Assembly (NCBI GenBank): GCA_020725265.1
Contig: DYFK01000008.1
Span: 87,846 to 151,845 of the forward strand
Length of the DNA: 64,000 nucleotides
Direction of reading: 5' to 3'
DNA from: Hydrogenophilus sp.
Lineage (GTDB): Bacteria > Pseudomonadota > Gammaproteobacteria > Burkholderiales > Thiobacillaceae
Shown: piece after piece, positions 15,447-23,358 of the stretch
How the letters are laid out: every line of letters begins with the position of its first letter
Numbering within the stretch: position 1 is the first letter of the stretch
The notes under the pieces: model-generated
Database searches by the model: none
The model's input: only the letters and a program-made list of their open reading frames with translations
Told to the model about the DNA's origin: nothing
Program-made: the position numbers and the translations under genes

Positions 15447-16643
15447 TCAGGCCCCCAGGTCCATCTCGCCGACCAGATAGGTCACCGCCTGGCCGGCCAG
15501 GAACACCCGGTCGCCCTCCAGCCGGCAGGTGATCTCGCCGCCCCGGCGGGAAACCTGGCGGGCGGACAGCGCGGTCCTGCCCAGGCGCCCGGCCCAGTAG
15601 GGGGCCAGCTCGCAATGGGCCGAGCCGGTGACCGGGTCTTCCGGGATACCGAGACGGGGCGCGAAGAAGCGGCTGACGAAGTCTGTTTCCATCCCCGGGG
15701 CGGTGACGCAGACGCCACGCCGGTCCAGGGCGGCCAGCCGGACCAGGTCGGGGGCCAGGGCGCGCACGGCGGCCTCGTCCGCCAGCACGGCGATATAGTC
15801 GTCAGCGGCCAATACGTCCAGGGGCTGGCAGCCCAGGCCGGCGACCAGCGCCTCCGGAGCCGGACAGGGGACTGGCGGCCGGGCAGGGAAGTCCATCACC
15901 AGCCGGTCCGCCTCTCGCCAGACCGTGAGGCGGCCGCCGCGGGTCTCGAAAGTGACCTCCGGGCCGGCATGGCCCAGATGGTTGAACAGCACGTGGGCCG
16001 TTGCCAGGGTGGCGTGACCGCACAGGTCCACCTCGGCCACGGGGGTGAACCAGCGCAGCCGCCAGCCGCGCCCTTCGGCGACGATGAAAGCCGTCTCCGA
16101 CAGGTTGTTCTCCGCCGCGATGGCCTGTAGCACGGCATCCGGCAGCCAGCGCGGCAGGGGGCAGACGGCGGCCGGATTGCCCGCGAACACCCGGTGGGTG
16201 AAGGCGTCCACCTGATAGAGGGGGAGTCTCGTGGCCCCCGGCCCCCCGGGTCTCACTGCCTCGCCACAGCCACAGCCGGCGCCCGGGGCGCCGCCCTCCA
16301 GCGGATGGCCGTCCCGGCGCCACCAGTCCAGGCCGCCGATCAGCTCCTTCACCCGGAAACCCAGCCGGGCCAGGTTCAGCGCCCCCTTGGTGGAGGCGTT
16401 GCAGCCGATGCCGTCGCAGTAGGTGACGATCAGCGCCTGGCGGTCGAACCCGGCGGTGCTGGCCGCGTCCATGGCGCGGTGGGGCAGCGACAGGGCGCCT
16501 GGGATGTGTCCCGCGGCAAAGGCCTCGGGCGAGCGGGTGTCGATGACGATGACGTTTTCGCCCCGCTCCCGGGCCTGCATCAGGTCCCAGGCATCGATCT
16601 CGTAGGCCAGCTTGTCGGCGTAGTGCTTCTGTTGGTCGTCCAT
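15447..16643 (-). CDS. Rhodanese-PhzF fusion protein
   Basis: 398 residues. Residues about 10-120 are a rhodanese domain with DTRSPEAFAAGHIPGALSLPH and active loop YCDGIGCNAS (C76). A Gly/Cys-rich linker (APGAGCGCGEA) joins a PhzF-type isomerase (about 140-398) with catalytic Glu in NNLSETAF (E183), DLCGHAT and DPVTGSAHCELAPYW. Each domain appears complete. Rhodaneses move sulfane sulfur; PhzF proteins are isomerases/epimerases of small acids. No known pathway joins them, so the function is open. A perfect 8-bp inverted repeat lies about 55 bases upstream. Confidence 0.88.
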   Translation of the reverse strand: MDDQQKHYADKLAYEIDAWDLMQARERGENVIVIDTRSPEAFAAGHIPGALSLPHRAMDAASTAGFDRQALIVTYCDGIGCNASTKGALNLARLGFRVKELIGGLDWWRRDGHPLEGGAPGAGCGCGEAVRPGGPGATRLPLYQVDAFTHRVFAGNPAAVCPLPRWLPDAVLQAIAAENNLSETAFIVAEGRGWRLRWFTPVAEVDLCGHATLATAHVLFNHLGHAGPEVTFETRGGRLTVWREADRLVMDFPARPPVPCPAPEALVAGLGCQPLDVLAADDYIAVLADEAAVRALAPDLVRLAALDRRGVCVTAPGMETDFVSRFFAPRLGIPEDPVTGSAHCELAPYWAGRLGRTALSARQVSRRGGEITCRLEGDRVFLAGQAVTYLVGEMDLGA

Positions 16644-16893
16644 GCGGTTCTCCCAATTGCCGGCAAACCATGCCGACCCGGTAAAAGCATAGCGCGGCTG
16701 TCCGGGCGGATAACCGGACAGTTCGGGCCGTTCCGGGCAATACAGTTGATGCCATTCGCACGGGCTTGCCTCAGCGGCCCAGGGCCTGCACCGCCTGCGC
16801 GGTAGTCAAAACACCGTTGGCGATCATGCCTTTCCTGAAAATTGTGGAGGGTGTCGCCAAGCATCCGGGTCGGAGCACGGCGACGGCTCCATG
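16644..16893. other. Spacer between rhodanese-PhzF and first peroxidase gene
   Basis: Holds the upstream region of the rhodanese-PhzF gene, including the inverted repeat at 16698-16721. A possible 18-codon minus-strand ORF lies at 16771-16827 but is not supported. Confidence 0.45.
16698..16721. promoter_or_regulatory. Inverted repeat upstream of the rhodanese-PhzF gene
   Basis: CTGTCCGG-N8-CCGGACAG, perfect 8-bp arms, 55-78 bases before the start codon. Spacing suits a dimeric regulator; it could also form an mRNA hairpin. Confidence 0.45.
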
Positions 16894-18216
16894 CTAGGAA
16901 GCCCGCCCCGGGCGGTATGTACCTTTGGCTACACTGGCCGCCGCCAGGTGTGCGCTGCCCAGTGCTTCCAGGAAAGCGGCAATGTCGCGGATGTCCGCCT
17001 CGGTGAAGCGCCGGCCGTTGCGGACCTCTCCCACTTCCAGGCCCAGCTGGGCGGCGGCCATGATCCGCACGGCGTCTTCCAGGCGCGTCACCGCGCCGTT
17101 GTGGAACCAGGGCCCGGTGAGGGCCACGTTGCGCAGGGAAGGCACCCGCCACAGGCCCCGCCCCGCTCCCGCGGGCAGGCGGCCGCCGTCCTCGTCCAGG
17201 CGGTAGCGCCGTACCAGCGCGGCCCCGGATTCAGGCCGCCCCGCACCGCCGGAGAAGGCGGGAAACAGCCGGTAGGGGGCCCGGGGGTCGAAGTGGCTGG
17301 CGCTGCTGAAATTGGGGCCGAGGTGGCACACCACGCAGCCCAGTTCGGCAAAGCGCGCCATGCCCCGCTTCTGGGCCGGGTTGAGGGCGGCCGTGTCGCC
17401 GCGCACATAACGGTCGTAGGGGGTGTCCGGCGTGACCAGGGTGCGCTCGTAGGCTGCGATGGCGGTGACAATGGCCTCGATGTCGATGCCCGACGCGCCG
17501 TAGGCCAGGGCGAACTCACGGCGATAGGAGACCCGCGCCGCCACCCGGGCGGCCACGTCCTCCAGGCTGTGCATGCCCATTTCCACGGGATTCACCGGCG
17601 GTCCCTTGGCCTGCGCCTCCAGGGATGGGGCGCGGCCGTCCCAGAACAATCTGGCCTGGTAAGCGACGTTCCATACCGTGGGGGCGTTGCGGTCCCCCAA
17701 CTGGCCGCCGATGCCCCGGGAGGTGGGCCGGCCGTCCGTCCCGGCGCGACTCTCCACGTCGTGGCAGGAAGCGCAGGCCACGGTGCGGTCCAGGGAAAGA
17801 TCGGCATCATGGAACAGGCGCTTGCCCAGGGCCGCCCGCGCCACCGCCAGCGGCGTCACCTCCGTCGCCACAGACCCGGGCAGGGCGCGCCAGACATAAT
17901 GTGGCCGGAACAGCAGCAGTTCCGGCGACGTGACCTGTTCCCGCGGGCGGGGCGGGCCATGGCGGACGGCCTCGTGGAGGGTGCTCAGGGGTGCCAGGGT
18001 GAGGTGCGGCGCTGCCGACATCACCGCCAGGACCGCCACCTTGGCGGCGAAGGCCAGCACCCCCAGGCCCACCGCCGCCGTGAGATACACCCGGCCCCGG
18101 CCCCCCAACTCTCCCGTGGGCGCCAGCTCCCGGTAAACCATGAACAGCAGGGCCATGCAGGCCAGCAGGGTGATGCCCGCGCCCATGCCCACATGCCACA
18201 ACAAATCCGTGTCCAT
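16894..18216 (-). CDS. Membrane-anchored dihaem cytochrome c peroxidase (MauG/CcpA family)
   Basis: 440 residues. Two N-terminal TM helices (about 8-28 and 44-68) replace a cleavable signal. The catalytic part has two haem motifs, CASCH (about 150) and CVVCH (about 297), and family signatures LGKRLFHDADLSLDRTVACASCHD, PTVWNVAYQARLFWDGRAPSLE, TPYDRYVRGD and TGPWFHNGAVTRLEDAVRIMA. It reduces H2O2 or, in the MauG branch, performs long-range oxidations in the periplasm. The site TGTAGC-N4-GCTACA lies about 58 bases upstream. It is paralogous to the next gene. Confidence 0.9.
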   Translation of the reverse strand: MDTDLLWHVGMGAGITLLACMALLFMVYRELAPTGELGGRGRVYLTAAVGLGVLAFAAKVAVLAVMSAAPHLTLAPLSTLHEAVRHGPPRPREQVTSPELLLFRPHYVWRALPGSVATEVTPLAVARAALGKRLFHDADLSLDRTVACASCHDVESRAGTDGRPTSRGIGGQLGDRNAPTVWNVAYQARLFWDGRAPSLEAQAKGPPVNPVEMGMHSLEDVAARVAARVSYRREFALAYGASGIDIEAIVTAIAAYERTLVTPDTPYDRYVRGDTAALNPAQKRGMARFAELGCVVCHLGPNFSSASHFDPRAPYRLFPAFSGGAGRPESGAALVRRYRLDEDGGRLPAGAGRGLWRVPSLRNVALTGPWFHNGAVTRLEDAVRIMAAAQLGLEVGEVRNGRRFTEADIRDIAAFLEALGSAHLAAASVAKGTYRPGRAS

Positions 18217-18273
18217 GACTCGTCTCCTGTAAGTAAGGGTGGAGCCATGATGGGCAAGGCAGAGGGCGCCATC

Positions 18274-18289
18274 TGTAGCAATCGCTACA
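18274..18289. promoter_or_regulatory. Candidate Crp/Fnr-family operator upstream of peroxidase 1
   Basis: TGTAGC-AATC-GCTACA, perfect 6-bp arms, about 58 bases before the start codon. The same form recurs upstream of the second peroxidase and the DUF4242 gene. Confidence 0.65.
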
Positions 18290-18307
18290 CAAGGCCGGGC
18301 AGGCGGC

Positions 18308-19360
18308 TTAGCGCCGGGCGGCCACCAGCCGATCGCTGCTCAATGCTTCCAGGAAGGCCACGATGTCCGCCACGTCCCGCTCGGAAACCGTGTTGCGATC
18401 CAGGCGGTCCGTGGGCCGGCCCAACTGGGCCGCGGCCATGATGCGCACGGCATCCTCCAGGCGGGTCACGGCGCCGTTGTGGAACCAGGGCCCGGTGAGC
18501 GCCACGTTGCGCAGGGAAGGTACCCGCCACAGCCCCTGGCGGCTGCCCGGCGGCGCCCGCCCCGGGTCATCGGCCAGACGGTAGCGGGCCACGAAGGCCG
18601 TGGCGAACATGGGCAGGGCGGGGAAAGCGCGGTAAGGCTGGGCGGTGTCGAACACGCTGGCGCCGCTGAAGTTGGGCCCGGAATGGCAGATACGACAGCC
18701 GTAGGATTCAAACAGGGCCATACCCCGCCGCTGAGCCGGGCTCAGGGCGTCCGCGTCACCCCGCACATGGCGGTCATAGGGCGTATCCGGCGTGATCAGG
18801 GTGCGCTCGAAGGCGGCAATGGCGGCGGCGATGTTGTCCATGCGCACCGGCCGGGGGCCGCCGAATATCCGGGCGAAGGCGCGCCGGTAATCCGCCCGGG
18901 CGGCCACCCGGCGCTCCACAGCGGCGGCATCCGGCAGGCCCATTTCCACCGGGTTGGTGAAAGGCCCCAGAGACTGCTCCTCCAGGCTCCCGACCCGTCC
19001 GTCCCAGAACAAGCGGGCCTGGAAGGCGGCGTTCCACACCGTGGGCGCGTTGCGCGTGCCCCGCCGCCCGCCCACGCCCGTGGACACTGCCCGGCCGTCC
19101 GCCCCCGCCCCCCGCTCCAGGTCATGACAGGAGGCGCAGGCCACCTTGCCGTCCCGGGACAAGGACTTGTCGAAAAACAACTGTCGCCCCAGGGCGGCCC
19201 GGGCCGCGGACATGGGCTTGCCCGCGGGCACCGGCGCCACCTGGGGCAAGGCCTGCCAATCGGCCAGGGCGGGAGCGGCCGGCAGGCTCGCAGCCAGAAA
19301 GAACCAAGCCAGGCCCAGGCCGCCAGCCCGGCGGCGGGGAAGAAGAAACACCGAAGTCAT
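18308..19360 (-). CDS. Periplasmic dihaem cytochrome c peroxidase (MauG/CcpA family)
   Basis: 350 residues with a signal peptide (SVFLLPRRRAGGLGLAWFFLAASLPAAPALA). Haem motifs CASCH and CRICH and the segments LGRQLFFDKSLSRDGKVACASCHD, PTVWNAAFQARLFWDGRVGSLEEQ, TPYDRHVRGD and GPWFHNGAVTRLEDAVRIMAAAQLG parallel the preceding paralogue. It lacks the membrane anchors, so the pair seems split between membrane-bound and soluble enzymes. ATG 19360 starts the signal peptide; the track start is nine codons upstream. A variant Crp/Fnr-like site lies about 62 bases upstream. Confidence 0.9.
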   Translation of the reverse strand: MTSVFLLPRRRAGGLGLAWFFLAASLPAAPALADWQALPQVAPVPAGKPMSAARAALGRQLFFDKSLSRDGKVACASCHDLERGAGADGRAVSTGVGGRRGTRNAPTVWNAAFQARLFWDGRVGSLEEQSLGPFTNPVEMGLPDAAAVERRVAARADYRRAFARIFGGPRPVRMDNIAAAIAAFERTLITPDTPYDRHVRGDADALSPAQRRGMALFESYGCRICHSGPNFSGASVFDTAQPYRAFPALPMFATAFVARYRLADDPGRAPPGSRQGLWRVPSLRNVALTGPWFHNGAVTRLEDAVRIMAAAQLGRPTDRLDRNTVSERDVADIVAFLEALSSDRLVAARR

Positions 19361-19421
19361 GCCCAGCCCTTCCGTGGAGGTGATCAACGGCGGCAGGATG
19401 GGACGGGTGGATCAGGGGATC

Positions 19422-19437
19422 AGTAGCAAAAGATACG
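19422..19437. promoter_or_regulatory. Candidate Crp/Fnr-family operator upstream of peroxidase 2
   Basis: AGTAGC-AAAA-GATACG: the left arm and AAAA centre match the 34265 site, with one change in the inner right arm. It is 62 bases upstream of the start codon, the same spacing as for peroxidase 1. Confidence 0.5.
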
Positions 19438-19624
19438 GAGGGAGGAGGAAAGGCGGGCTGTGGTCGGAGTTGCTGTTGGCGGCGCTGGATTACTTTTCGC
19501 GGAACTGCATGGGTGGCGGTTGTTCGGCCAAGGCTGACCTTGAGTCTACGACGGTCTCTCTTGACCTGAAATGCATTGCTTTGCGGTCTTTCGGCTTCAT
19601 ACGATGATCAGCGCAGACGATTTA

Positions 19625-22315
19625 TCAAGTGCAACCAAACCGCGCCGCCACGCCCTCAAGCGTCATGTTCTCAGCAATCTCATCATGGGGAATCAGCACA
19701 TAGCGCCACGGCTTGCCGCTGTAACTCGCCGCATGATCTGAAGCATTCGCGCACCACTGCACAGCCACCTCTTTCTTGGCCAGAACAATGGGGTCTTCCA
19801 GCTCCGTGCGCTTCTTGGGTTCTAGCATATAAATTGCGTCGGTCGTCTCGGCAACGAAATCCGGCTGGTATTCCCGATGATCCGCCCCATCCCGGTAATA
19901 AATCTGGAACTGTCCCTTCGCAGGCTTGAACCACTTGATCGCGTCCCGCTCCAGAATCACCGCCAGCTTGCGTTCTGAGTCCGAATCGAACTTCTGCACG
20001 GGGTACAGGCATTTCTCGAAACCGCCGTAGAGGTACTTCGCCATGTTGCTTTTGTCCGCCGGCTCGACCCGGTAATTGGCGGGCGGTTCCTGCATCGAAT
20101 AGGTGTAGGCGCTCTGCTTCAGCTCGGAGAAGCCCTTGTTGATCTTCACCTCGTAGCCGGCCACATCCTCCCAGTAATGGACCTGCATCTGGGCGTGGAT
20201 GAAACGGGCGATGTCTTGTTGGTAACAACGCAACACCTTGCGCGCGTCGTCTTCGGAAAGATAGGTCCGGAAGTGGGCCACGGTCTGCGTTGCCAGGTCA
20301 TAGAGCAAGTTGGCGTGGTGGTCGTAGGAAATGTCGTCAAAGTCCACCAGACCACTCACCACGTAGTCTTCCAGACGGGCTTCCTCGATGCCGCCACGGC
20401 CCAGGGAAACCACTTCAAGCTGATTCGTGCGCAGGTGTTGAATCCAAAGTTCGTCGGATACCGCCGGATACTTCAGCGTGGCCAGGTCAAGTTCGAATGG
20501 CTTGAAGCCTGATTTCACCTCACCTTTGGGCACCACCAGAATGCGGGGAATATCGATGGTTTGCTGGGTGACCAATTCCACCGTCTTCGCCACTACGGCG
20601 GCGATGTCGGGTTTCTCGGCTACCCCTTCCAGTTCCAACTGCGTCGGCTGGTGCTGTTCTTCTACAGCCTTGATGATGGCGGCCTGGATTTCGGGCTTCT
20701 TCAGGTATTCGACGGTAGGCAGCGTCTGCGGCTGGTTTTCCAGCTTGCGGATGACCTCGTAGGTGATCTGCGCCACTTTTTGATCTTCGGGCTTGGTGAA
20801 AACAGGCACGGTGTCGCCACCCGCCACCACGGTGCTACTGGTTACCTGGGCGGGTTTCAGGCCCAGCTTGGAGGCCAATTGGGATTGCGACACCACCGTG
20901 GCCGTCTTCTGGCCCAGGTCTTCGGAATCCAGTACCACCGCCTGCAAGTGAATCGCCGAATCCGGCTTGTTGGCCTCGGTGATGATCTCCTGAAACTTGT
21001 CGTGGGCAACGATGTTCAACCGGTCCACCGCCATGACGCCGGTGCGCTTGCCATAGGGCAGACGCAGACCGCGCCCGATGGATTGCTCGATGAGGATGCG
21101 GGCATTGGCTGCGCGCAGCGGCACGATGGTGTAGAGATTGGTTACGTCCCAGCCCTCCTTGAGCATGTTGACGTGAATCACGATCTCCGTCGGCTCGTCG
21201 GTGTGCTCCACCTTGAGCAGACGAGAAATCATCTCCTCCTCTTCCGCGCCGGTCTTGCTGGAATCCACCTGGATGACCTTGTCCCGATAGCGCCCCTCAA
21301 AGAAGTTATCGGACTTGATCAGCTCGGTCAGTTGCCCGGCGTGGGTGGTGTCGCGGGCAATCACCAGCAGGAACGGCTTGACGATGGGGTTCTCACTCTC
21401 GCGGGCGTAGGTTTCCAGTTCCACCTTCACGGACTCATGCAGACGCACCCCGTCTTCCAGTTTCAGCCGTTCAATCTCCTCCACCGACATGCCCGCCGGA
21501 TTGAAATTCTTCCGAGTGACCACCGCCGGCTCCTTGACGAAGCCATCGGCCATGGCCCGGCCCAGCGGGTAGTCAACAATCACGTTCTTGAAGGCCACCG
21601 CGCCCCGGCTGGTCTCGACGAACGGCGTGGCGGTCAGCTCCAGCCCGAGGATCGGTTTCAGCTCATTGATGGCGCGCATGCCCGCATTGGCGCGGTAGCG
21701 GTGCGACTCATCCATCAGCATCACCAGGTCCGGTAGCCCGGCCAGGTAATCGAAATAGCTCTCACCGATGTATTCCGACAGCCGCTTGATGCGCGGCGAC
21801 TTGCCGCCGCGCACTTCGGCCGCAATCTTTGAGATGTTGAAGATGTTGATCCGTACCCCACCGAACAGGGTGCCGCTCATGGGGTCGCGTTGGTCGTAGT
21901 TGTCGCCGGTAATGATGGAAGGTGCGTCGATGGCGAACTCGGCGATGCCCCGGAACACGTACTTGGGATGGTTGCGGTCGCTGAAATCGGCGATCAGCTT
22001 GTTGTAGATGGTCAGGTTGGGCGCCAGCACGAAGAAGTTGTTGATGCCGTGGGCCAGGTGCAGATAGGCGATGAAGGCCCCCATCAGGCGGGTCTTGCCC
22101 ACGCCCGTGGCCAGAGCGAAACACAGGGATGGAAACTCCCGCTCGAAGTCCGTCACTGACGGAAACTCGCTCCTGATGGTCTCCAACACCGCCGCCAGGT
22201 CCACGCCCTTGCCCGGCGGGGCAATCTCGGTGATGCGGTCCAGGATTTCCAGCGAGCGACGCTGGGGCGGACGCAGGCTCAGGCGGCCGGCGATGGCGTT
22301 GACGTGGCGGTTCAT
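19625..22315 (-). CDS. Type III restriction-modification system restriction (Res) subunit
   Basis: 896 residues, usual for Res. SF2 helicase motifs: Walker A ATGVGKT (69-75), MDESHRYRAN (motif II, about 201-210), LTATPF (motif III), and SIGRGLRLPYG (motif VI). The C-terminal nuclease reads EYQPDFVAETTDAIYMLEPKKR, a PD-(D/E)xK pattern with EPK. With Mod it would cleave DNA between head-to-head unmethylated sites using ATP. It is the last gene of the nine-gene operon; its ATG overlaps the rhuM stop by 4 bases. No frameshift or lost motif is visible. Confidence 0.93.
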   Translation of the reverse strand: MNRHVNAIAGRLSLRPPQRRSLEILDRITEIAPPGKGVDLAAVLETIRSEFPSVTDFEREFPSLCFALATGVGKTRLMGAFIAYLHLAHGINNFFVLAPNLTIYNKLIADFSDRNHPKYVFRGIAEFAIDAPSIITGDNYDQRDPMSGTLFGGVRINIFNISKIAAEVRGGKSPRIKRLSEYIGESYFDYLAGLPDLVMLMDESHRYRANAGMRAINELKPILGLELTATPFVETSRGAVAFKNVIVDYPLGRAMADGFVKEPAVVTRKNFNPAGMSVEEIERLKLEDGVRLHESVKVELETYARESENPIVKPFLLVIARDTTHAGQLTELIKSDNFFEGRYRDKVIQVDSSKTGAEEEEMISRLLKVEHTDEPTEIVIHVNMLKEGWDVTNLYTIVPLRAANARILIEQSIGRGLRLPYGKRTGVMAVDRLNIVAHDKFQEIITEANKPDSAIHLQAVVLDSEDLGQKTATVVSQSQLASKLGLKPAQVTSSTVVAGGDTVPVFTKPEDQKVAQITYEVIRKLENQPQTLPTVEYLKKPEIQAAIIKAVEEQHQPTQLELEGVAEKPDIAAVVAKTVELVTQQTIDIPRILVVPKGEVKSGFKPFELDLATLKYPAVSDELWIQHLRTNQLEVVSLGRGGIEEARLEDYVVSGLVDFDDISYDHHANLLYDLATQTVAHFRTYLSEDDARKVLRCYQQDIARFIHAQMQVHYWEDVAGYEVKINKGFSELKQSAYTYSMQEPPANYRVEPADKSNMAKYLYGGFEKCLYPVQKFDSDSERKLAVILERDAIKWFKPAKGQFQIYYRDGADHREYQPDFVAETTDAIYMLEPKKRTELEDPIVLAKKEVAVQWCANASDHAASYSGKPWRYVLIPHDEIAENMTLEGVAARFGCT

Positions 22316-23358
22316 TGGCCGTCCCCCTTGTTCTTCTCGTTCTGTTCCAACTGCCGCACCAGTCGATCGAAATCGCTCTCGTACAGCCTGTCCTGCACGA
22401 TGCGGTATTTCTCGAATTCGCTTTCGGCATGGGCCTTGGCGATTTCGGCCGTCACGCGGCCCGCGTCCTGCAACACCGCCCGGTCGGTGGCCTCGATGAA
22501 GCGGTTCAGGCGCGTCTCCCAGTCCTGCATGGTCATGGGCATCTTGCGTAACGCCATATCCTCGGCCACGTCCAGATAGGCATTGACCAGCCGGGAAAGC
22601 TGGGCCAGTTCAGATTCCGTCAGGTAATTCTTGGCCACCGACACATCGAACTTCTGGATTTTTCCGCGCGGCGCATCCTTCCAGGTCGTCAGGCCCATGT
22701 TTTCCTGCGTCGCATCGGCGCGGGTGAAGACGACTTCCGCCGCCGTCTGCCCATGAATAGCCCAATGCAGTTTGTTCTGCACCGTGGCGAAGAACCGCTT
22801 GGTGGCTTGGGCCGTGACGTCGTAGTCGATGGCGGTGGCGTAGATATCGGTGATCTTCTGGTAGAACTTGCGTTCAGACAGGCGTATCTCGCGGACGCGC
22901 TGGAGCTGTTCTTCAAAGTACTGATCCGCCAGGACGGAGCCGCCGCTTTTCAGGCGCTCGTCGTCCATCGTGTAACCCTTGATGGCGAATTCCTCGACGA
23001 TGCCGGTGGCCCATTTGCGGAACTGCACCGCACGTTCCGAATTGACCTTGTAGCCCACGGCGATGATGGCGGCCAGGTTGTAATGGCGGGTGTCGTAGGT
23101 CTTACCGTCGGCGGCAGTTATCCGAAAATTTCGGATAACTGCTTCCTCTTGTAACTCGCTGTCGGAAAAGACTTTCTTCAAGTGGTAGTTGATGGTTCGC
23201 ACATCCACGTCGTAGAGCTGCGCCATCATCTTCTGGCTGATCCAGACGTTTTCATCGGCATACACCGCCTCCACGCCCCCCTGCCCGGTGGCCGCTACAA
23301 AGGTCAGGTACTCCGCCGCCGAAGAGCGAACCAGCGAGACCTCCTTCTTCTTGTTCAT
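22312..23358 (-). CDS. RhuM-family protein
   Basis: 348 residues of the Virulence_RhuM family: VEAVYADENVWISQKMMAQLYDVDVRTINYHLKKVFSDSELQEEAVIRNFRITAADGKTYDTRHYNLAAIIAVGYKVNSERAVQFRKWAT. The first part is HTH/Bro-N-like, the rest helical. Function is not established; the family is often found in restriction-modification and mobile loci. It is locked between mod and res by 4-bp overlaps on both sides, so it is made with them and may act with the type III complex (inference). Confidence 0.9.
   Translation of the reverse strand: MNKKKEVSLVRSSAAEYLTFVAATGQGGVEAVYADENVWISQKMMAQLYDVDVRTINYHLKKVFSDSELQEEAVIRNFRITAADGKTYDTRHYNLAAIIAVGYKVNSERAVQFRKWATGIVEEFAIKGYTMDDERLKSGGSVLADQYFEEQLQRVREIRLSERKFYQKITDIYATAIDYDVTAQATKRFFATVQNKLHWAIHGQTAAEVVFTRADATQENMGLTTWKDAPRGKIQKFDVSVAKNYLTESELAQLSRLVNAYLDVAEDMALRKMPMTMQDWETRLNRFIEATDRAVLQDAGRVTAEIAKAHAESEFEKYRIVQDRLYESDFDRLVRQLEQNEKNKGDGQ

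Noticed and set aside
16771-16827. Possible 18-residue minus-strand ORF (MIANGVLTTAQAVQALGR) with AGGAAAG upstream
   Set aside because: Too short to support without conservation data.
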